Assembly: GCF_039544005.1 (NCBI RefSeq) | Contig: NZ_BAABKV010000001.1 | Location: 4,774,001 to 4,838,000 of the forward strand | Direction of reading: 5' to 3' | DNA length: 64,000 nucleotides | DNA from: Kitasatospora paranensis | GTDB taxonomy: Bacteria > Actinomycetota > Actinomycetes > Streptomycetales > Streptomycetaceae | Shown here: positions 37,027-45,855 of the stretch, one piece after another | How the letters are laid out: every line of letters begins with the position of its first letter | How positions within the stretch are numbered: the stretch's first letter is position 1 | Position numbers and translations under genes: made by a program | Notes under the pieces: generated by a model | The model's input: the letters and a program-made list of their open reading frames with translations, nothing else | What the model was told of the DNA's origin: nothing | Database searches by the model: none

Positions 37027-38483
37027 ATGTCTCCCCAGGCCCGGTCGACCTCCGTGTCCGACGCGCCCTCCGCTCCGAAGCCCCCGCCGGAGCACTCGAC
37101 CGCTTCTTCCGGATATCCGAGCGCGGCTCGACGCTGCCCCGTGAGATCCGCGGCGGTGTCGCCACCTTCTTCACCATGGCCTACATCCTGGTGCTGAACC
37201 CGATCATCCTGGCCAACGCCACGGACATGAACGGCGCGCACCTGAACAGCGGCCAGCTGGTCACCGCGACCGCGCTCACCGCGGGCATCACCACCCTGCT
37301 GATGGGTGTGATCGGCAACGTCCCGATCGCGCTCGCCGCCGGCCTCGGCGTGAACAGCATCGTCGCCCTCCAGCTGGCGCCCAGGATGACCTGGCCCGAG
37401 GCCATGGGCATGGTGGTGCTGGCCGGCATCGCGATCATGCTGCTGGTCGCCTCCGGCCTGCGCGAGCGGGTCATGAACGCCGTTCCGCTCGGCCTGCGCA
37501 AGGCCATCGCGATCGGCATCGGCCTGTTCATCGCGCTGATCGGCCTGGTCGACTCCGGCTTCGTCAGCCGGATCCCGGACGCCGCGCACACCACCGTCCC
37601 GCTGCAGCTCGGCGGCAGCGGCCACCTGCTGGGCTGGCCGGTGCTGGTCTTCGTGCTCGGGCTGGTCCTCACCCTGGTGCTGCTGGTGCGCAAGGTCCCC
37701 GGCGCGATCCTGATCAGCATCGTGGTCTCCACCGCGGTCGCCCTGCTCATCGAGCAGCTCGCCGGCCTCGGCGGCCAGGCCTGGGGCCTGACCGTGCCGA
37801 CCTGGCCGGGCAACCCGGTCGCCGCACCCGACTTCGGCCTCATCGGTCACGTGAGCCTGTTCGGCGGCTTCCACCACGTCGGCATCCTCACCGGCGTGCT
37901 GTTCACCTTCACCGTGCTGATGTCCTGCTTCTTCGACGCGATGGGCACCATCCTCGGCGTCGCCGACGAGGCGCACCTGCTCGACGCGAAGGGCGACCTG
38001 CCCGGCATCAACAAGATCCTCATGGTCGACGGCATCGCCACCGTGGCCGGCGGCGCCGCCTCGTGCTCCGCCAACACCTGCTACGTCGAGTCCACCGCGG
38101 GCGTCGGCGAGGGCGCCCGGACGGGCTTCGCCTCGATCGTGACCGGTGCGCTCTTCCTGGTGGCGCTGTTCCTCTCCCCGCTGGCCACCATGGTCCCCGC
38201 CCAGGCGGCCACCCCGGCCCTGGTCACCGTCGGCTTCCTGATCCTGGCGAACTCCATCACGGAGATCGACTGGTCCGACTACACCATCGCGATCCCGGCG
38301 TTCCTGACGATCATCCTGATGCCGTTCACGTACTCGATCACCAACGGCATCGGCATGGGCTTCATCATGTTCTGCATCCTGCGCCTGGCCGTCGGCCGCG
38401 GCCGCTCGGTGCCGGTGGCGCTGTACGCCGTGTCCGCGGTGTTCGCCTTCTACTACCTGATGCCGGCCCTCGGTCTGAACTGA
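37027..38483 (+). pseudogene. NCS2 (AzgA-type) purine permease, frameshifted near N-terminus
   Basis: Nucleobase:cation symporter 2 of the AzgA adenine/guanine/hypoxanthine subgroup; about 485 residues after repair, with 12-13 membrane segments. Key parts: ATFFTMAYILVLNPIILAN, GLGVNSIVALQ, VLMSCFFDAMGTILGVADEA and GAASCSANTCYVESTAGVGEG. ATG at 37027 follows GAGGACC by six bases; the frame then breaks at the C run 37081-37085. With one extra C the sequence reads KPPAGALDRFFRISERGSTL and continues into the main frame. A shorter open frame from ATG 37176 would lack the first membrane helix, so it is unlikely to be the real start. Confidence 0.88.
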
Positions 38484-38525
38484 TCCGGTACTTCTGATCT
38501 GCGGGTACCTTCCGCAGACACGCGT

Positions 38526-38558
38526 CGAGCCCTCTCCTGACTGCCAGGGGAGGGCTCG
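38526..38558 (+). terminator. Terminator after purine permease
   Basis: CGAGCCCTCTCC and GGGGAGGGCTCG form a 12-bp stem (one mismatch) with a 9-base loop; TCTCGTT follows. Nearly identical to the terminator at 40199. Confidence 0.85.
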
Positions 38559-38635
38559 TCTCGTTGACCGGAAGTACGGCAGCTTCGCTGGACCGATGGG
38601 CACGACCACCAAGGCGGACGGCTCCGCCTCGATCG

Positions 38636-39109
38636 TCAAGTGAGCGGCGCCCCGTGCTCCAGGTATGCGATTCCGGCGGTTGCGCGAGCAGCACAGGCAG
38701 CGTGGACGCGGCGGGCCATGCGTGGGATGAGGTGGGCGTCCACCCGGTCGATCTCGTGGAACGCGTACGCGTCGATCTCCACGCCGTCGAGGTTGATCTC
38801 GGCGAGCCACTCGGGCGAGAGCGTGCCGCCGTCGAAGACGAAGAGCAGCTTGTCGCCCTCGGTCGGGTGCGGGGCCCAGTCGGCGGCCAGAAGGCGGCCG
38901 ATCGGCGGGGTGACGCCGAGTTCCTCCCGGACCTCCCGGGCGGCTGCCTCGCTCGGCGTCTCGCCGGGGTGCACGTAGCCGCCGGGGATCTCCCAGCCAG
39001 GCTTGTACGTGGGCTTCACCAGGAGCACCCGGCCGGTGTCGTCAAAGAACAGCACACCGGCGGTGGTCCGGGGCTGCGCTACCGCCTCGCTGTGTTCGGA
39101 GTCGCTCAT
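38636..39109 (-). CDS. NUDIX hydrolase
   Basis: 157-residue NUDIX hydrolase. The box GGYVHPGETPSEAAAREVREELG (reads G-x5-E-x7-REVREEL-G) is intact, at about residues 46-68, so metal-dependent cleavage of a nucleoside diphosphate derivative is expected. Residual segments: TTAGVLFFDDTGRVLLVKP and WEIPGG. Substrate cannot be told. The ATG at 39109 follows TACGGT by seven bases (leaderless). Confidence 0.9.
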   Translation of the reverse strand: MSDSEHSEAVAQPRTTAGVLFFDDTGRVLLVKPTYKPGWEIPGGYVHPGETPSEAAAREVREELGVTPPIGRLLAADWAPHPTEGDKLLFVFDGGTLSPEWLAEINLDGVEIDAYAFHEIDRVDAHLIPRMARRVHAACAARATAGIAYLEHGAPLT

Positions 39110-39239
39110 GCCGGCGACCGTAGCCGCCGGGACGGGGCAGCCCACGACAGGGAGGCGCTGGGCGATCCCCGCACGTCGATGGCGGGAATTCCTCGGCGTC
39201 GGGAACGAGGGCGAGTTCGAGCGTGTGGCGCACAGCGGA

Positions 39240-39608
39240 TCAGAGGGTGGCAGTGTGCAGCACGATCAGGGCGACGGAGGCCACGGTGAGGACCGCTGCC
39301 GGGGACGCGCCCTTGTGGTCGCCGACGCGCAGGTGGAAGGCGACCGCCCCGGCGAAATAGAGCGTCAGACCGATCGCGGCGGCGATGCCGACAGGTCCCC
39401 ACCAGAGTCCGGCGATCGCACCCGCCGCGCCCGCGATCTGAGCGCCGATCAGGAACGCCATCATGCTCTGCGGCACTCCGAGAGTGGACATCTGCTCGGT
39501 GATGTGGCGCGTCCGCAGAGACTTGGCTCCGGCCGATATCAGGAGAAGCGCCGACACGATCACGGTGACCACGGCAAGGGGGACGAACATGGCTGAGACC
39601 TCAATCAT
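39240..39608 (-). CDS. DoxX family membrane protein
   Basis: 122-residue integral membrane protein with four helices (VPLAVVTVIVSALLLISAGA, SMMAFLIGAQIAGAAGAIAG, VGIAAAIGLTLYFAGAVAFH, AVLTVASVALIVLH). The SAGAKSL and ITEQMSTLGVPQSMM parts fit the DoxX family, which is linked to redox or quinone/thiol stress. ATG at 39608 or 39590 are both possible. It is divergent from an HxlR-type regulator with a pair of palindromes between them, so it is probably its target. Confidence 0.8.
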   Translation of the reverse strand: MIEVSAMFVPLAVVTVIVSALLLISAGAKSLRTRHITEQMSTLGVPQSMMAFLIGAQIAGAAGAIAGLWWGPVGIAAAIGLTLYFAGAVAFHLRVGDHKGASPAAVLTVASVALIVLHTATL

Positions 39609-39660
39609 GCGAGACGTGAGCAGGGCGGCGTGCGCACCTGGACGACGATAGGCGGCCGTT

Positions 39661-39679
39661 AGGTACCTCCAGGTAACCT
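39661..39679. promoter_or_regulatory. Twin palindromes, candidate HxlR operator
   Basis: AGGTACCT (39661-39668), two bases, then AGGTAACCT (39671-39679): two consecutive near-identical palindromes. The second contains the TAACCT -10 element of the hxlR-type gene, so binding would autorepress it and could also control divergent doxX. Confidence 0.65.
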
Positions 39680-39686
39680 TCGGGGC

Positions 39687-40079
39687 ATGAGCCTGCGACC
39701 CGGAGTCGCCTTCCTCGCCGACTGCCCCGCTCTCCTGGCCATGGAGATCATCGCCAGCAAGTGGTCCATGGTCACGCTCTTCGCGCTGACCGATGGCCCG
39801 TTGCGACACGGCGAGTTGGTCGAGCTGAGCGGTGGCATCTCGCGCAAGGTGCTGACCCAGACGCTGCGCCGGCTCCAGGCCAACGGGCTCGTCGAGCGGC
39901 ACGCGTACGCGGAGGCGCCGCCGCGCGTGGAGTACTGCCTGACCGATCTGGGGCGAACCCTGGAGGAGCCCATCAGGATGCTCACCGCATGGGCGCGGGA
40001 GAACGGCGAGGCGGTCGTCACCTTCCGGGAAGCAGCCGAGGCGGCCGTGGTCATCGAGGCGGACGGGCTCCCCTGCTGA
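39687..40079 (+). CDS. HxlR-family transcriptional regulator
   Basis: 130-residue winged helix-turn-helix protein of the HxlR family. It has the typical start CPALLAMEIIASKWSMVTLF (Cys near residue 11 is a possible redox sensor, as in related QorR/YodB proteins), HGELVELSGGISRKVLTQTL and GLVERHAYAEAPPRVEYCLT. It probably senses quinones or aldehydes. TAACCT ends seven bases before the ATG, so the transcript is leaderless. Divergent from doxX. Confidence 0.88.
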   Translation: MSLRPGVAFLADCPALLAMEIIASKWSMVTLFALTDGPLRHGELVELSGGISRKVLTQTLRRLQANGLVERHAYAEAPPRVEYCLTDLGRTLEEPIRMLTAWARENGEAVVTFREAAEAAVVIEADGLPC

Positions 40080-40198
40080 AGTCCCCTCCTGCCGGTGAGG
40101 GTCCGAATCGTTTCTCATCACCAGCAGTGGGCGTGATGCCGGCGCTCGGCCTGAGCCGATCCGGGCTTCCGTCGGCGGATCCCGCCCGCGGACGCGCG

Positions 40199-40234
40199 TC
40201 GAGCCCTCCCCGGTCACCGGGGAGGGCTCGATCC
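40199..40234. terminator. Terminator between hxlR-type gene and sulfatase
   Basis: GAGCCCTCCCCGG and CCGGGGAGGGCTC form a perfect 13-bp stem with a three-base loop. It lies between converging genes and can serve both. Confidence 0.85.
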
Positions 40235-40241
40235 GTGGGGG

Positions 40242-42599
40242 CTACTCGCGGGCGAGCATGGCCTGCGCCTCGGTCTCCAGGTCGATGTACGGTTCGCCGC
40301 TGACGTCGACGGCGACGCGGTGGAGGGTGGCGCCGGTGAAGGCCCAGGGGGCGGTGCCGGGGTAGTGGTCGGTGACGGCCTCGCCGCTGTCGCGGCCGAT
40401 GTTGAGGCCTTCGCCGGCGAGGGTGAACCGGCCGGGCTGGGTCTTGATGCGGCCCTCGCCGACCTTGTGGTCCCCGTGGTAGAGGCTGAGGATGCCGGTG
40501 GCGACGCCGGGTGTGACCTCGCCGTCCTTGTCGAAGGCCGCGGCGAGGATGAGCTTCTCGCCGACCGGGAGCTCCTCGCCGGCGGTGATCAGCTGGTGGT
40601 CGGTGCCGAGGAAGTTGTAGACGTAGTGCAGGCGGTTGTCCCGGACGAACAGGGCGTGCCCGCCGAAGCGGCCGCCGTGGGCGAACAGTACGCCGGACGC
40701 CTCGCGGCCGGGGACGTCGACGAGCGCGCCGATGGCGTAGGAGCGGTTGCGGATGTTGACGGCGACCGCCTCGGGAACCTCGGAGCCGCCCGGCCGGTAG
40801 GTGTAGCGGTTGCGGGGCGGGGTGAGCTGCGGGCGCGGCGTGGAGAGGATCTCCAGTGCGGAGCGGTCGTCCAGGGGCAGGGCCTGGTTGACACCGGCCT
40901 CGTAGAACCACAGGCCGATCAGTTCGGTGAGTCGCTGCGGTTCCTGCTGGGCGAGGTCGCGGATTTCGGAGCGGTCCTCGTCGGTGTGGTACAGCTCCCA
41001 GGTGTCCTGGCCGTAGTTGCTCCAGCCGCTGATCGCCGGGTGGGTGGTGACGGCCTTCCAGCCCTGGTGCCAGATGCCTCGGGTGCCGAGCATCGAGTAG
41101 AACTGCGTCGTGCGGGCGGACGGCACGGTGGGTGCGTCGAAGGAGTAGCGCATGCTGACGCCCTGCAGCGGGACCTGGACGTGCCCGCGGACGCTCCCGG
41201 GCATCTCCACACCGATGCAGTCCAGGACGGTGGGGACGATGTCGATGGCGTGGTGGTACTGGGAGCGCACCTCGCCCCGGGAGGCGATGCCGGCCGGCCA
41301 GGACACGATGCACGGGTCGCAGGTGCCGCCGTTGAAGGAGTACCGCTTCCACATCTTGAACGGCGCGTTGAAGGCCATCGCCCAGCCGTTGGGGTAGTGG
41401 CCGTACGTCTCGATGCCGCCGATCTTGTCGATCATGGCCATGTTGTCGTCGATGTCGTCGGCGACGTTGTTGAAGAACTTGTTCTCGTTGACCGAGCCGT
41501 TCGGGCCGCCCTCGCCGGACGCGCCGTTGTCGGACACCACGACGAAGATCGTGTTGTCGAGCTGGTCGATGTCCTCCAGGTAGGCCATGAGCCGGCCGAC
41601 CTGGTCGTCGCAGTGCGAGAGGAACCCGGCGTACGCCTCGGCCATCCGCGCGAACAGCCGCCGCTCGTCCGCGCTCAGCTCTGCCCACGGACGGGTGAAG
41701 TCCAGGGCGGGGAACGGCTCGCCGCCCGGGCCGGTGCGGGTCTCCGGGGTGCCGATCGGGTTCAGCGCCGGCAGTTCGGTGTTGGCCGGGACGAGGCCGA
41801 GCTCCTTCTGCCGGGCCAGGATCTCCTCGCGCATCGCCTCGTAGCCCGCGTCGAAGCGCCCCCGGTAGCGGTCGATCCACTCCTTCGGCGCCTGGTGCGG
41901 GGCGTGGGCGCAGCCCGGCGCGTAGTAGAGGAAGACCGGCCGTTCGGGGGCGATGGCCTTGACGTCGTCGAAGTACTGGATGGCCTTGTCGGTGATGTCG
42001 ACGCCGAAGTGGTAGCCCTCCGCGGGGGTGGCGGGCTGTTCGACGGGGTGGTTGTCGTGGACGAGGTCCGGGTACCACTGGCTGGTCTCGGCGCCGAGGA
42101 AGCCGTAGAAGCGTTCGAAGCCCCGGCCGAGCGGCCAGCTGCGACGGGTGGAGGCGAGGTTCATCTCGTCCTCCGGGCACAGGTGCCACTTGCCGGTGAT
42201 CGCGGTGCTCCAGCCGCGCTCGACCAGGACCTCGGCGAGGGTCGCGCACTCGGGCGGGATGTGGCTGTTGGCGTTCGGGAAGCCGATCGCGGCCTCGCTG
42301 ATGCACGCCATGCCGTTGGTGGTGTGGTTGCGTCCGGTCAGCAGCGCGGAACGGGTCGGGGAGCACAGCGCGGTGGTGTGCCACTGCGAGTAGCGCAGGC
42401 CCTGTTCGGCGAGCCGGTCGATGTTCGGGGTCTCGATCGGGCCGCCGTAGCAGCTCATCGCGCCGAAGCCGACGTCGTCCAGGACGACGTACACCACGTT
42501 CGGCGCCCCCTCGGGCGCCTTCGGCTGCTCGTATGCGGACCAGTCCGGCACCGAGTCCCGCACGTCCAGGTTCACCACACCGCGAAACGTCCCAGCCAC
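40242..42599 (-). CDS. Type I sulfatase (arylsulfatase)
   Basis: 785-residue alkaline-phosphatase-superfamily sulfatase. Cys79 in LCSPTRSALLTGR is the C-x-P-x-R motif that is converted to formylglycine, the catalytic residue. Metal-binding DD is at 41-42 (VVLDDVGFG), with PETR/GG, GNHTTNG and SDNGASGEGG further on; the C-terminal 250 residues are a beta-rich domain. It cleaves organic sulfate esters. No signal peptide is seen, so it is likely cytoplasmic. GTG at 42599 is chosen because GGAAGGCAGG lies upstream and the family sequence begins there. The maturase gene lies directly upstream on the same strand. Confidence 0.92.
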   Translation of the reverse strand: MAGTFRGVVNLDVRDSVPDWSAYEQPKAPEGAPNVVYVVLDDVGFGAMSCYGGPIETPNIDRLAEQGLRYSQWHTTALCSPTRSALLTGRNHTTNGMACISEAAIGFPNANSHIPPECATLAEVLVERGWSTAITGKWHLCPEDEMNLASTRRSWPLGRGFERFYGFLGAETSQWYPDLVHDNHPVEQPATPAEGYHFGVDITDKAIQYFDDVKAIAPERPVFLYYAPGCAHAPHQAPKEWIDRYRGRFDAGYEAMREEILARQKELGLVPANTELPALNPIGTPETRTGPGGEPFPALDFTRPWAELSADERRLFARMAEAYAGFLSHCDDQVGRLMAYLEDIDQLDNTIFVVVSDNGASGEGGPNGSVNENKFFNNVADDIDDNMAMIDKIGGIETYGHYPNGWAMAFNAPFKMWKRYSFNGGTCDPCIVSWPAGIASRGEVRSQYHHAIDIVPTVLDCIGVEMPGSVRGHVQVPLQGVSMRYSFDAPTVPSARTTQFYSMLGTRGIWHQGWKAVTTHPAISGWSNYGQDTWELYHTDEDRSEIRDLAQQEPQRLTELIGLWFYEAGVNQALPLDDRSALEILSTPRPQLTPPRNRYTYRPGGSEVPEAVAVNIRNRSYAIGALVDVPGREASGVLFAHGGRFGGHALFVRDNRLHYVYNFLGTDHQLITAGEELPVGEKLILAAAFDKDGEVTPGVATGILSLYHGDHKVGEGRIKTQPGRFTLAGEGLNIGRDSGEAVTDHYPGTAPWAFTGATLHRVAVDVSGEPYIDLETEAQAMLARE

Positions 42600-42717
42600 C
42601 GCGCACCTGCCTTCCGGAACGGGGCTGCGCCACCGTGCCGGGCGCAGACCTCCGGCGCCATCCTCACGGCGCGGCCGGGGGCCCGCAGCCCGGGTGGGCC
42701 GGCCGGGTGAGGGGGCG

Positions 42718-43680
42718 TCAGCGGATGACGCAGCGGAAGCCGAGGTGGCAGGTGGCGGTGTCCTCGCTCTGTCCCTGCCGGGCCGCGGGGCGGTAGCGGA
42801 GGCAGTAGTTCGGTGCACACAGGTGCGAGCCGCCCTTGATCACCCGGCGTGGGAACCGCTCCGGGGCCGACCTGCCGGGGCCGGCCGGCTGCGGGGTGTC
42901 CACGCGGGGGTTGCGGGGCGCGCAGCAGGCGCCGGGCGCGGGGTCGGGGCGACGGGCGGCGTAGTGGTCGGCCGTCCATTCCCAGACGTTGCCGGCCATG
43001 TCGTGCAGACCGTAGCCGTTGGGCGGGTAGGTGCCGACCGGGGTGGTGCCGGGGGCGGGGGCGGTCCGCCCGGAGGGCAGGTACTCCCACGGGAAGCGGC
43101 CGTGCCAGGTGTTCGCCATCCGGCGGCCCCTGGGTGCGAAGTCGTCGCCCCAGGGGAAGACGGCGGAGTCGAGACCGCCCCGGGCGGCGAATTCCCACTC
43201 CGCCTCGGTCGGCAGGTCCTTGCCGGCCCAGGCCGCGTAGGCGCGGGCGTCCTCGTGGGCGACCTGGGTGACCGGGTGGCGTTCGCGCCCGTGCAGGGTG
43301 CTGCCCGGGCCGTGCGGGTGGCGCCAGGACGCCCCCGGCAGGTAGCTCCACCACCGGTGCCAGTCGTCCAGGTCCACCGGGCCGGAGGTCATCCGGAAGA
43401 CCAGGGCCCCGGGCACGAGGGCGTCCGGGTCCGCGTCCGGGTAGTCGGCCGGGTCGAGCGGGCGCTCCGCCACGGTGACGTGGCCGGTCGCCTTCACGAA
43501 GCGCCGGAAGGCGGCCACGGTGACCGGGGACTCGTCCATCCAGAACCCGTCCACCGAGACCGTCCGCACCGGCCGTTCCTCCGGGTAGAAGTCCGCGGAG
43601 CCCATCGGGAAGGTGCCGCCGGGGATCCACGCCATCCCCCGGGCCGGCGCGGCGGGCGGGCGCTGTGCGGTCGTCGTCAT
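42718..43680 (-). CDS. Formylglycine-generating enzyme
   Basis: 320-residue FGE-sulfatase family protein, close in length to the Streptomyces coelicolor enzyme. It oxidises the sulfatase active-site cysteine to formylglycine using oxygen and copper. The copper-binding cysteines are in SHLCAPNYCLRYRP near the C-terminus; other landmarks are WIPGGTFPMGSADFYPEE, LPTEAEWEFAARGGLD, GYGLHDMAGNVWEWTADHY and VIKGGSHLC. ATG at 43680. The target sulfatase starts 119 bases downstream, so the two form a substrate-maturase unit. Confidence 0.95.
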   Translation of the reverse strand: MTTTAQRPPAAPARGMAWIPGGTFPMGSADFYPEERPVRTVSVDGFWMDESPVTVAAFRRFVKATGHVTVAERPLDPADYPDADPDALVPGALVFRMTSGPVDLDDWHRWWSYLPGASWRHPHGPGSTLHGRERHPVTQVAHEDARAYAAWAGKDLPTEAEWEFAARGGLDSAVFPWGDDFAPRGRRMANTWHGRFPWEYLPSGRTAPAPGTTPVGTYPPNGYGLHDMAGNVWEWTADHYAARRPDPAPGACCAPRNPRVDTPQPAGPGRSAPERFPRRVIKGGSHLCAPNYCLRYRPAARQGQSEDTATCHLGFRCVIR

Positions 43681-44082
43681 GACACCGACGGTGCACCTGC
43701 CGCATCCGTCCGCCCCGCCGACACGCCAGGGCGGCCGCACCGGCCCCGGAACCCGGGGCGGTGGAGCTGTCCGGTGCCGGCGCGCGACGGTGTCCGTGCG
43801 CTGGAGCCCGGGTGGCGGTCCCGGGGTGATCCCGGGGCGATTCGCGGCATGGAACGCACGTTCGTGGCGGGTGTTGTGCAGGGCTGATGACCTGCCCCGA
43901 ACGGCGAAGTTTCGTGTCCATGACCATGGTTGGATGACCGCACCGAGCCATCGGCCGAACGGGGGGACCGCGGCCCGTGCGACGCCAGGAGTGGTGACAC
44001 GACGGGTCCGACGGGTACCCACCGGTGACCGGACTCGACGGGGGGACCATCCAGCACTGCTGACATGCCGTCGGAGGGCACC
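43681..44082. other. 402-base intergenic region between FGE and hoxX
   Basis: Divergent promoter region. Open frames here lack coding character. It contains AT-richer patches around 43900-43940 (AAGTTTCGTGTCCATGACC) that could be a promoter for hoxX; no clear operator repeat was found. Confidence 0.45.
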
Positions 44083-45774
44083 TTGCGCATCCTGCTGGTC
44101 GCCAGCGCGTTCAACAGCCTCACCCAGCGCGTCCACACCGAGCTCCGCGAGCGCGGGCACACCGTGGCGGTCGAACTGGCGCTCGGCGACGAGCCCGTCC
44201 GGGCCGCGGTCGCCCGCTTCGGGCCCGATCTCATCCTCGCGCCGATGCTCACCAGAGCCGTCCCCGAGGACGTCTGGAGCCGGCACACCGTCCTCATCGT
44301 CCACCCGGGGCCGAAGGGCGACCGCGGACCCTCCTCGCTCGACTGGGCGATCCACGAGGGCGCCGAGGAGTGGGGCGTCACCGTGCTGCAGGCCGTGGCC
44401 GAGATGGACGCCGGCCCGATCTGGGCCTCCGTCCCGTTCGCCCTCCAGCCCTGCGGCAAGAGCGAGTCCTACCGCAACGAGGTCGCCGACGCCGCCCTGG
44501 AGGCGGTGCTGCTGGCCGTCGAGCGGTTCGCCGGCGGCTGGTTCGAGCCCGAGCCGCTGGACTACACCCGCTGGGACGTCCAGGGGCGCCTGCGCCCGTA
44601 CCACAAGCAGGACGTCCGCCGGATCGACTGGGCCGCCGACGACACCGCCACCGTGCTGCGCAAGCTGCGCTCCGGCGACTCGCAGCCCGGCGTGCTCGAC
44701 GAGATCCACGGCCGCGAATTCTTCCTGCACGGCGGCCACCCCGAGGACCGGCTGCGCGGCGAGAGCGGCGCGCTGATCGCCACCCGCGAGGGGGCGATCT
44801 GCCGGGCCACCGTCGACGGCGCCGTGTGGATCCCGCAGCTCCGCCCGCGCCGCACCCCCGGCGGCCCGGCCACCTTCAAGCTGCCCGCCACCCGGGCGCT
44901 CGGAGAACTCCTCGGCCCGGTGCCCGAGATCCCCGTCGGCCCGGCCGAGGCGACCGTCCGCACCACCTGGTCGGAGATCCGCTACCGCGAGGACGCGGGC
45001 GTCGGCCACCTCGAATTCGCCTTCCCCGGCGGGGCGATGAGCACCGCGCAGTGCCGTCGCCTGCTCGCCGCGTACCGGGCCGCCTGCGCCCGGCCCACCG
45101 CGGTGCTGGTGCTCGGCCCGAGCCGCGACTTCTTCTCCAACGGCATCCACCTCAACACCATCGAGGCGGCCGCCGACCCGGCGGAGGAATCCTGGCTCAA
45201 CATCAACGCCATGGACGACCTGGTCGAGGCGATCCTCACCACCACCGACAAGCTCACCGTCTCGGCGCTGGCCGGCAACGCGGCCGCGGGCGGCCTGATG
45301 CTCGCGATCGCCGCCGACGAGGTCTGGTGCCGCGCCTCCGCCGTGCTCAACCCGCACTACCGGCTGATGGGCCTGTACGGCTCCGAGTACTGGACGTACA
45401 CGCTGCCGCGCCGGGTCGGTGCCGAGGCGGCCGAGCGGCTGACCACCGCGGCGCTGCCGGTCGGCGGTGCGGAGGCCGCGCGGCTGGGCCTGGTGGACGC
45501 CGTCCGGCCCGGCGGCCCGGCCGAGTTCCGGTCCTGGGTGCACGCCAGGGCGGCCGAGCTCGCGGGCTCGCCCGAACTCGCCGACCGGCTGCTGGAGAAG
45601 AAGCGCCGGCGCGCCGCCGACGAGGATGCCAAGCCGCTCGCGGCCTACCGGGAGGAGGAGTTGACCCACATGCGGCGCAACTTCCTGGACCCGGAGGAGC
45701 CCTACCACCGGCTGCGCCGCGACTTCGTGCACAAGGTCTGCCCGACGGCGACCCCGGAGCACCTGCGCGGCTGA
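44083..45774 (+). CDS. hoxX: Hydrogenase maturation factor HoxX/HypX
   Basis: 563-residue two-domain enzyme. Residues 1-270 are a formyl-tetrahydrofolate-dependent transferase domain with HPGPKGDRGPSSLDWAI (75-91); residues 300-560 are an enoyl-CoA hydratase/isomerase-like domain (GPSRDFFSNGIHLNTIEAA, ALAGNAAAGGLMLAIAADEVW). It makes the CO ligand of the [NiFe] hydrogenase centre from formyl-THF under air. TTG at 44083 is preferred: CGGAGGG lies 5 bases upstream and the protein then starts MRILLVASAFN like its relatives; ATG 44065 lacks an SD. No hydrogenase or hyp gene is in view. Confidence 0.9.
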   Translation: MRILLVASAFNSLTQRVHTELRERGHTVAVELALGDEPVRAAVARFGPDLILAPMLTRAVPEDVWSRHTVLIVHPGPKGDRGPSSLDWAIHEGAEEWGVTVLQAVAEMDAGPIWASVPFALQPCGKSESYRNEVADAALEAVLLAVERFAGGWFEPEPLDYTRWDVQGRLRPYHKQDVRRIDWAADDTATVLRKLRSGDSQPGVLDEIHGREFFLHGGHPEDRLRGESGALIATREGAICRATVDGAVWIPQLRPRRTPGGPATFKLPATRALGELLGPVPEIPVGPAEATVRTTWSEIRYREDAGVGHLEFAFPGGAMSTAQCRRLLAAYRAACARPTAVLVLGPSRDFFSNGIHLNTIEAAADPAEESWLNINAMDDLVEAILTTTDKLTVSALAGNAAAGGLMLAIAADEVWCRASAVLNPHYRLMGLYGSEYWTYTLPRRVGAEAAERLTTAALPVGGAEAARLGLVDAVRPGGPAEFRSWVHARAAELAGSPELADRLLEKKRRRAADEDAKPLAAYREEELTHMRRNFLDPEEPYHRLRRDFVHKVCPTATPEHLRG

Positions 45775-45782
45775 CCGCCTAC

Positions 45783-45840
45783 GCCCGGAGGCCGGGCCGC
45801 CCCTCCGCGTGGTGCGGGAGGGGCGGCCCGGCCTCCGGGC
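45783..45840. terminator. Long bidirectional terminator
   Basis: A stem of about 26 bp with one bulged base: GCCCGGAGGCCGGGCCGCC at 45783 is repeated in reverse complement up to 45840. Lies between convergent hoxX and the MHYT gene. Confidence 0.88.
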
Positions 45841-45855
45841 GTTCCGGGCGGACCG

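Noticed and set aside
37176..38483. NCS2 permease starting at ATG 37176
   Set aside because: It would lose the first helix and the conserved RFFRISERGSTL segment; the upstream start at 37027 with SD is better.
38596..38643. Tiny reading frame coding for MGTTTKADGSASIVK
   Set aside because: 15 codons, no start signal, overlaps the NUDIX gene by eight bases; possibly the fossil end of a lost gene but unsupported.
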